A stretch of DNA of 64,000 nucleotides. Source: DUOX01 sp050944015. Lineage in GTDB: Bacteria > Bacillota > Clostridia > Oscillospirales > Oscillospiraceae. The DNA is taken from assembly GCA_050944015.1 (NCBI GenBank), contig JBMNQG010000005.1:1-64000 (forward strand), read 5' to 3'. Made by a program: the position numbers and the translations under genes. The notes below the pieces were generated by a model. That model worked only from the letters and a program-made list of their open reading frames with translations. It was not told the DNA's origin and ran no database searches. Numbering within the stretch: position 1 is the stretch's first letter; every line of letters starts with the position of its first letter. Of this stretch, positions 59,961 to 64,000 are shown one piece after another.

Positions 59961-60479
59961 ATGGAAAATCTTATCGGTACATATCCCATTATAATTGACG
60001 GAAACACCGTTGGCAGCGTCGATGTCAGCCAAAAGGGCCTTTACACCGTCTTCGAGGCCTCCTGTCCCGACACGGGCGAGCTTTTGCGGCTGTGGGTTTT
60101 CGGCAGCGACGGCGAAGCCTATCTGGGCGTTATGGCGCCCCAGGGCGGCGCCCTCCGTCTGGTCCGGCGCTTCAGCCGGGCGGCGCTTAAAGATTTCCCC
60201 AAAAACATTACCCACGCGGGGCCGAAAAAAGAGACTCAGGCAGCACCCTCTCCCCTTCCGGCCCAATCGGAGCAGCGGGACAAGAGCGACGACGAGGAAC
60301 AGGACACCATATGGCACCGGGCGTCAAACGGCACTTTAATCTCCACTTCAAACGGCAGAAAACTCCTGGCGGTTCCCGTGGTCACGCCGGGCCTTCCCAT
60401 TTCCAGCGCAAGGGAGAGGCGTACTATTGAGGGGACAGAATACCTTATTTTTGAAATTAAGGGCGGCAGAATTATTTAA
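59961..60479 (+). CDS. Hypothetical cytoplasmic protein
   Basis: A 172-residue protein without signal peptide or membrane helix. The N-terminal 80 residues look like a small beta domain (LIGTYPIIIDGNTVGSVDVS); then follows a charged, proline-containing linker (about 90-118) and a second short beta domain (AVPVVTPGLPISSARERRTI). The family is not recognised. AAGGATG upstream of the ATG is a weak ribosome binding site. Confidence 0.6.
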   Translation: MENLIGTYPIIIDGNTVGSVDVSQKGLYTVFEASCPDTGELLRLWVFGSDGEAYLGVMAPQGGALRLVRRFSRAALKDFPKNITHAGPKKETQAAPSPLPAQSEQRDKSDDEEQDTIWHRASNGTLISTSNGRKLLAVPVVTPGLPISSARERRTIEGTEYLIFEIKGGRII

Positions 60480-60522
60480 AACAAAAAGGCAAAGCACACA
60501 CCTAGTTATTACCAATAATATT

Positions 60523-60568
60523 CCTCCTTGTGAGAGAAATAATAGATTTGTAAATACTCACAAGGAGG
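60523..60568 (+). promoter_or_regulatory. Hairpin that sequesters the Shine-Dalgarno of the coat-protein operon
   Basis: CCTCCTTGTGAG (60523-60534) is a perfect 12-bp inverted complement of CTCACAAGGAGG (60557-60568), and the second arm contains the AAGGAGG of the gene at 60576. If the transcript starts upstream of 60523 the ribosome binding site would be masked. If it starts in the 22-nt loop the site is free. Confidence 0.65.
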
Positions 60569-60575
60569 TTATATC

Positions 60576-60761
60576 ATGGCAAACTTAACGTCAAAAGAAC
60601 TGTCCGCCTTAGAGGATCAGATTTCGCATGAGATGACTATCGCCAAGAAATATGAAGCTATGGCCTGTCTTTGCAACGATCCGAAAATACAGCAGGATAT
60701 TACAAACATTGCAAATAAGCACCGGGCTCACTACAACACCCTGGTGACCTTTTTGCAGTAG
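60576..60761 (+). CDS. Small CotF-like spore coat protein
   Basis: A 61-residue helical protein (LTSKELSALEDQISHEMTIA, CNDPKIQQDITNIANKHRAH) of the ferritin-like type seen in short CotF-family coat proteins. It pairs with a longer Coat_F protein encoded 12 bp downstream. It is expected to be made during sporulation. Confidence 0.75.
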   Translation: MANLTSKELSALEDQISHEMTIAKKYEAMACLCNDPKIQQDITNIANKHRAHYNTLVTFLQ

Positions 60762-60773
60762 GAGGTCATGAAT

Positions 60774-61052
60774 ATGGCAAATCCCAATCAATGCGCTCAA
60801 ATCCTGAGTGAAAAGGAAATTCTTCAGGACTGCCTTATCAGCCAAAAGCAGCTGACCGACAGCTACAACACCTATGCAGGCGAATGCGTTAACGAACAGC
60901 TTCGCGGGGCTTTTCTAAATATTCTGGACGACGAACACCGCATACAGGCCGACATCTTCTGCAATCTTCAGTCCAACGGCTGGTATCAGGTTGAACCTGC
61001 GGATCAGCAGAAAATTCAGAAGGCCAGGCAAAAGTTTTCCACACAGCCGTAA
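60774..61052 (+). CDS. CotF family spore coat protein
   Basis: A 92-residue coat protein of the Coat_F family: LSEKEILQDCLISQKQLTDS, YNTYAGECVNEQLRGAFLNI and ILDDEHRIQADIFCNLQSNG. The start at 60774 is chosen because GGAGGT lies 7 nt before it; the ATG at 60768 is too close to that site. It is co-transcribed with the preceding small protein. Confidence 0.85.
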   Translation: MANPNQCAQILSEKEILQDCLISQKQLTDSYNTYAGECVNEQLRGAFLNILDDEHRIQADIFCNLQSNGWYQVEPADQQKIQKARQKFSTQP

Positions 61053-61058
61053 AAGCAA

Positions 61059-61100
61059 AAACAAGGACACAGGCGAAAAGCCTATGTCCTTGTTTTTGTA
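61059..61100. terminator. Bidirectional terminator
   Basis: A long stem joins AAAAACAAGGACA (about 61059-61071) and TGTCCTTGTTTTT (about 61085-61097), extended with one mismatch to AGGC/GCCT around GAAAA. It serves the coat operon and the convergent MFS gene. Confidence 0.88.
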
Positions 61101-61107
61101 TTTATTG

Positions 61108-62388
61108 CTACTCCGCTTTCTCTTGGGCTTCAAGCAGGGCCATGTCCCTGGGAATGCGCTTTTTCTTGGCCACATCGTACAGGGGGAGCATTACTAAAGG
61201 CACTATGCAGCCCGCCGCAGCAATAATGAAGGACGAGGTGTAATCGCCGGTGACGGCTCCATCGGCATTTATAATCGTGGACAGCCTGGTGAAGACCAGG
61301 GACGAAGTGCCCAGGAACATAAACGCCATACCGTAGTTGGTTCCGGAATACTTGGTGCCGAAGGAGTCGGTGCTCATGGCGGGGAAAATTCCCGCGGGGC
61401 CGGAATATCCGGCCACGATGAGCAGGACTACCACCGTATAAAGCCAGCCTTTTGCAAAAATCATGAGCAGGGCTGAAATGGCAGTCAGCAGGGAAAGAAT
61501 CCATATGGTCTTTGCTCGGCCAATTTTATCCGAGGCGGTGGAAGATATTAGCCTGGAGGCTGCGCTGGCAATGCCCGTAAGGGAAACTGTCAGGGTAGCC
61601 TGCGTCTCGGAAATACCCCGGGCAATGGCGAGGGTTTTAACCAGGGGGATGATTATCATGTAAGCGGCAGGCAGGAAGAAAAGGGACAGGGCAAGGCTCC
61701 AGAATTCAAGGGTTTTGACCGCTTCCCTCGGGGTGTACTGCCGCTGGCGGGACTGAGTTTTGGGAAGATTGAGGCTGTCCAGATAGCTTTGGCTGGGGTT
61801 TTTTACAAAGAGGCCAGCCACTGCCACAATAACGCTGAAGGTGCAGGCCAGGGTCCTAAAAGTCATGGGGACGTTGTTGCCTTCAAAGGCGGGCAGCTTT
61901 AGCAGCCACTCTATCAGGGGCGCAAATACGACTGCCGAAATGCCGAAGGCGCAGACGGAAATACCCGTAGCAAAACCCCGGCGGTGGGGCAGCCACTTCT
62001 GTATGCAACTCAGCGCTGCGGAATATGCAAAGCCCACTCCGGTGCCGGCAACGCCGCCGTATGTAATATAGATCAGCCAGGGGTACGTGGCCCCCAGGAG
62101 GGAGGTGGAAAAAAGACCTGCAAAAAAGAGTACGGCTCCCATCAAAATAACGACTCGGGGAGACAGACGGTCCTGTATGAATCCACCTATGAGAGAGCCC
62201 AATACGTACATAAAAATCATGGATGAGGAAATCATTGTAACCGCCGAGGGTTCCCAGCCGTAAAAGTCGATAACGGGCTGCTGGAACACGCTCCAAAGGT
62301 AGACTATGCCGATACTCAGCATGACTACCAGGCACGCAATAATTACCGAAGGCTTAAATTCAGGATTACGGGTTTTCAAATCTTCCAC
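61108..62388 (-). CDS. MFS transporter, OFA (oxalate/formate antiporter) family
   Basis: A 426-residue major facilitator with twelve transmembrane helices. The OFA pattern is visible in IGIVYLWSVFQQPVIDFYGW, the loop motif GFIQDRLSPRVVILMG, and GTGVGFAYSAALSCIQKWLP. OFA members exchange small carboxylates such as oxalate, formate or lactate. The frame opens at GTG 62388; a TTG at 62379 with GAGGTGG 5 nt upstream is an equally good start. It is a single gene, divergent from pdp. Confidence 0.85.
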   Translation of the reverse strand: MEDLKTRNPEFKPSVIIACLVVMLSIGIVYLWSVFQQPVIDFYGWEPSAVTMISSSMIFMYVLGSLIGGFIQDRLSPRVVILMGAVLFFAGLFSTSLLGATYPWLIYITYGGVAGTGVGFAYSAALSCIQKWLPHRRGFATGISVCAFGISAVVFAPLIEWLLKLPAFEGNNVPMTFRTLACTFSVIVAVAGLFVKNPSQSYLDSLNLPKTQSRQRQYTPREAVKTLEFWSLALSLFFLPAAYMIIIPLVKTLAIARGISETQATLTVSLTGIASAASRLISSTASDKIGRAKTIWILSLLTAISALLMIFAKGWLYTVVVLLIVAGYSGPAGIFPAMSTDSFGTKYSGTNYGMAFMFLGTSSLVFTRLSTIINADGAVTGDYTSSFIIAAAGCIVPLVMLPLYDVAKKKRIPRDMALLEAQEKAE

Positions 62389-62467
62389 CTCATGTCTTTG
62401 ACTTAAATAATTATATATACTTTGTAATTATATAAAAAATCTACTTCAAATGCAAATAGCAAAATAT

Positions 62468-62497
62468 TTGATGTTCTTCCGGCAGCTGTGTTACAAT
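62468..62497 (+). promoter_or_regulatory. Promoter of pdp
   Basis: TTGATG (62468-62473) and TACAAT (62492-62497) are 18 bp apart, 45 bp upstream of the start codon. Confidence 0.5.
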
Positions 62498-62542
62498 ATG
62501 TACAAAATGGCAAAAACTTCTGAAACAAAGGAGCTATCCTAT

Positions 62543-63847
62543 ATGTTGATGAGCGAGCTTATAGCAAAAAAGCGCGACGGCGGAGAGCTTAGCAGGGATG
62601 AAATCCGTTTCATCATTGAGGGCTACACAAAGGGGGAAATCCCCGACTATCAGGTATCCGCCTTTCTTATGGCCGTATATTTCCAGGGGATGAACGCTAG
62701 GGAAACCCTGGACCTCACCATGGCCATGGTGGAAAGCGGCGAGGTGCTGGACCTCAGCTCCGTTTCCGGCATAAAGGCGGACAAGCACTCGACAGGAGGC
62801 GTGGGAGACAAGGCCTCTCTCGTCCTCTGTCCCATGGTGGCCGCACTAGGCGTAAAAATGGCCAAAATGTCCGGAAGGGGCCTTGGGCACACCGGCGGCA
62901 CAATAGACAAGCTGGAGAGCTTCCCCGGATTCACCTGCGCCCTAAGCCTTGAACACTTCCTTGAAAGCGTAGACAGGGTGGGCTTCGCCATCGCCGAACA
63001 AACCGCCAACCTGGACCCCGCCGACAAGAAACTATACGCCCTCCGGGACGTCACCGGAACCGTAGCCGCGCCGAGCCTTATCGTCAGCAGCATCATGTCC
63101 AAAAAACTGGCCGCGGGAGCCGACGTGATAGTGCTGGATGTGAAGACCGGCAGGGGCAGCTTCCAGAAGAGCGACGAGGACGCTTTTGCCCTCGCCCGGG
63201 CCATGGTGGATGTCGGCCGCATGGCAGGCAAAAAGGCCGTGGCGGTGGTGACGGACATGGAAGAGCCGCTGGGCCACGCCGTGGGCAACGCCCTGGAGGT
63301 AAGGGAGGCCATCTCCGCCCTCAAAGGCGAATACAAGGGCGAGCTTATGGAGCTTTGCCTGACCCTGGGCTCCTGCATTCTTACCGAAGCCGGCGTGGCC
63401 GCCGGCATGGACGAGGCGAGAAAAATGCTGGAGAGGACCATTTCCGACGGTTCGGCGTTATGTAAACTTGCAGAATTTGTCCGAGCCCAGGGCGGGGATG
63501 ACAGGGCGGTCTACGACGACAGCCTTCTGCCCAGTGCTCCTGTTGTGATGGACGTTCCCTCCCCTTCCGCGGGATATGTGAGCTCCATTGCCGCCGAAGC
63601 CGTGGGGCTTTTGAACGTGCGCCTGGGCGGCGGCCGCGTCACCAAGGAGAGCAAAATCGACCTTTCCGTAGGCCTGGTTCTCAGGAAAAAGGTGGGCGAC
63701 TGGGTGGAAAAGGGCGAGAGCCTGGCCACTATTCACGCCTCAGGCCAAAAGTCCGGGGAGGAGGCCGCAAGGCTTCTGGCGGACTGTTACGGCTTTTCAA
63801 AGGAAAAGCCTGAGAAAAAGCCCTTTATTAGAGGTATCGTAAGGTAA
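62543..63847 (+). CDS. pdp: Pyrimidine-nucleoside (thymidine) phosphorylase
   Basis: A 434-residue nucleoside phosphorylase II that splits uridine, thymidine or deoxyuridine to base and (deoxy)ribose-1-phosphate. Family marks are DKHSTGGVGDKASLVLCPMV, KMSGRGLGHTGGTIDKLES and the Lys-rich KTGRGSFQKSDEDAF. The start at 62543 has AAAGGAG 9 nt upstream. The freed uracil can be used by the Upp enzyme encoded in this window. Thymidine phosphorylase (deoA) specificity cannot be excluded. Confidence 0.92.
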   Translation: MLMSELIAKKRDGGELSRDEIRFIIEGYTKGEIPDYQVSAFLMAVYFQGMNARETLDLTMAMVESGEVLDLSSVSGIKADKHSTGGVGDKASLVLCPMVAALGVKMAKMSGRGLGHTGGTIDKLESFPGFTCALSLEHFLESVDRVGFAIAEQTANLDPADKKLYALRDVTGTVAAPSLIVSSIMSKKLAAGADVIVLDVKTGRGSFQKSDEDAFALARAMVDVGRMAGKKAVAVVTDMEEPLGHAVGNALEVREAISALKGEYKGELMELCLTLGSCILTEAGVAAGMDEARKMLERTISDGSALCKLAEFVRAQGGDDRAVYDDSLLPSAPVVMDVPSPSAGYVSSIAAEAVGLLNVRLGGGRVTKESKIDLSVGLVLRKKVGDWVEKGESLATIHASGQKSGEEAARLLADCYGFSKEKPEKKPFIRGIVR

Positions 63848-64000
63848 TTAGACATTATTGCCGGAAATTGCGCTTGCGGCTCATGAAATACTTGGCAAAA
63901 ACGTCACTTGACGTCTATTAAACCTCACTGTATAATGAAAAAAATTTATTTTATGCATCACAATTTAAACCATAAAAGCATAAAAGCGATGACAAGGAAG
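63848..64000. other. Right edge, no gene seen
   Basis: AT-rich sequence after pdp without a recognisable gene or clear terminator; a gene beyond the window may start here. Confidence 0.5.

Overview
The window looks like a chromosomal segment of a spore-forming, strictly anaerobic Gram-positive bacterium of the class Clostridia. An Oscillospiraceae-type gut or sediment organism is my best guess, from gene content rather than any search. The reasons are: Firmicute-style ribosome binding sites (AGGAGG) with frequent TTG/GTG starts, a T-box leader on pheST, an IreB homologue, CotF-like spore coat proteins, decayed gerA germination genes, S-layer (SLH) proteins, class 1B PyrD with PyrK, and ATCase with a PyrI subunit.

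Layout. 1-8.3 kb: a type I-C CRISPR-Cas locus, all on the minus strand (cas3-cas5c-cas8c-cas7-cas4-cas1-cas2, leader, then an array that runs off the left edge). cas7 carries a one-base deletion, and cas8c has a clear internal start for Cas11c. 8.6-16.5 kb: an uptake and catabolism cluster with two PucR regulators, a URO-D-family protein, a TRAP transporter (DctQ-DctM-DctP) and an amidohydrolase. 16.6-18.7 kb: an eroding region with an orphan holin-like gene and remnants of a gerA operon. 18.8-24.5 kb: P-type ATPase, ECF S component, DUF4330-type protein and an Old-Yellow-Enzyme/FAD fusion reductase. 24.6-29.3 kb: secreted coiled-coil protein, MMPL exporter and a divergent TetR regulator. 29.4-38.5 kb: SLH/NlpC surface protein, esterase, MATE pump and a heterodimeric ABC exporter. 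38.7-41.7 kb: upp, tsaB, tsaE and a rodA-type gene. 41.8-47.4 kb: the complete pyrCKDFEBI operon. 47.5-50.6 kb: a strongly operator-controlled small gene, a tiny Asn/Gln-rich gene with a structured leader, and a remnant integrative element (repressor, frameshifted integrase) beside tRNA-Gln. 50.7-64 kb: ireB, pheST with T-box, a DUF6106-type protein, NAD(P)HX repair enzyme, lipoprotein, alr, an antitoxin-less mazF, secreted and coat proteins, an MFS carrier and pyrimidine-nucleoside phosphorylase.

How it works together. Pyrimidine metabolism is well represented: de novo synthesis (pyr operon), uracil salvage (upp) and nucleoside phosphorolysis (pdp). The most interesting unexplained signal is at 48.40-48.60 kb. 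A compact, GC-rich, hairpin-dense island lies upstream of a 52-residue Asn/Gln-rich ORF, and one strand of it is perfectly complementary over 8 nt to that gene's Shine-Dalgarno region. That is the architecture expected of a translational riboswitch or another cis-regulatory RNA. Other candidates are a 15-bp-arm operator on the promoter of the 47575 gene, a pyr promoter that initiates in an A8 tract, and a Shine-Dalgarno-sequestering hairpin on a coat-protein operon.
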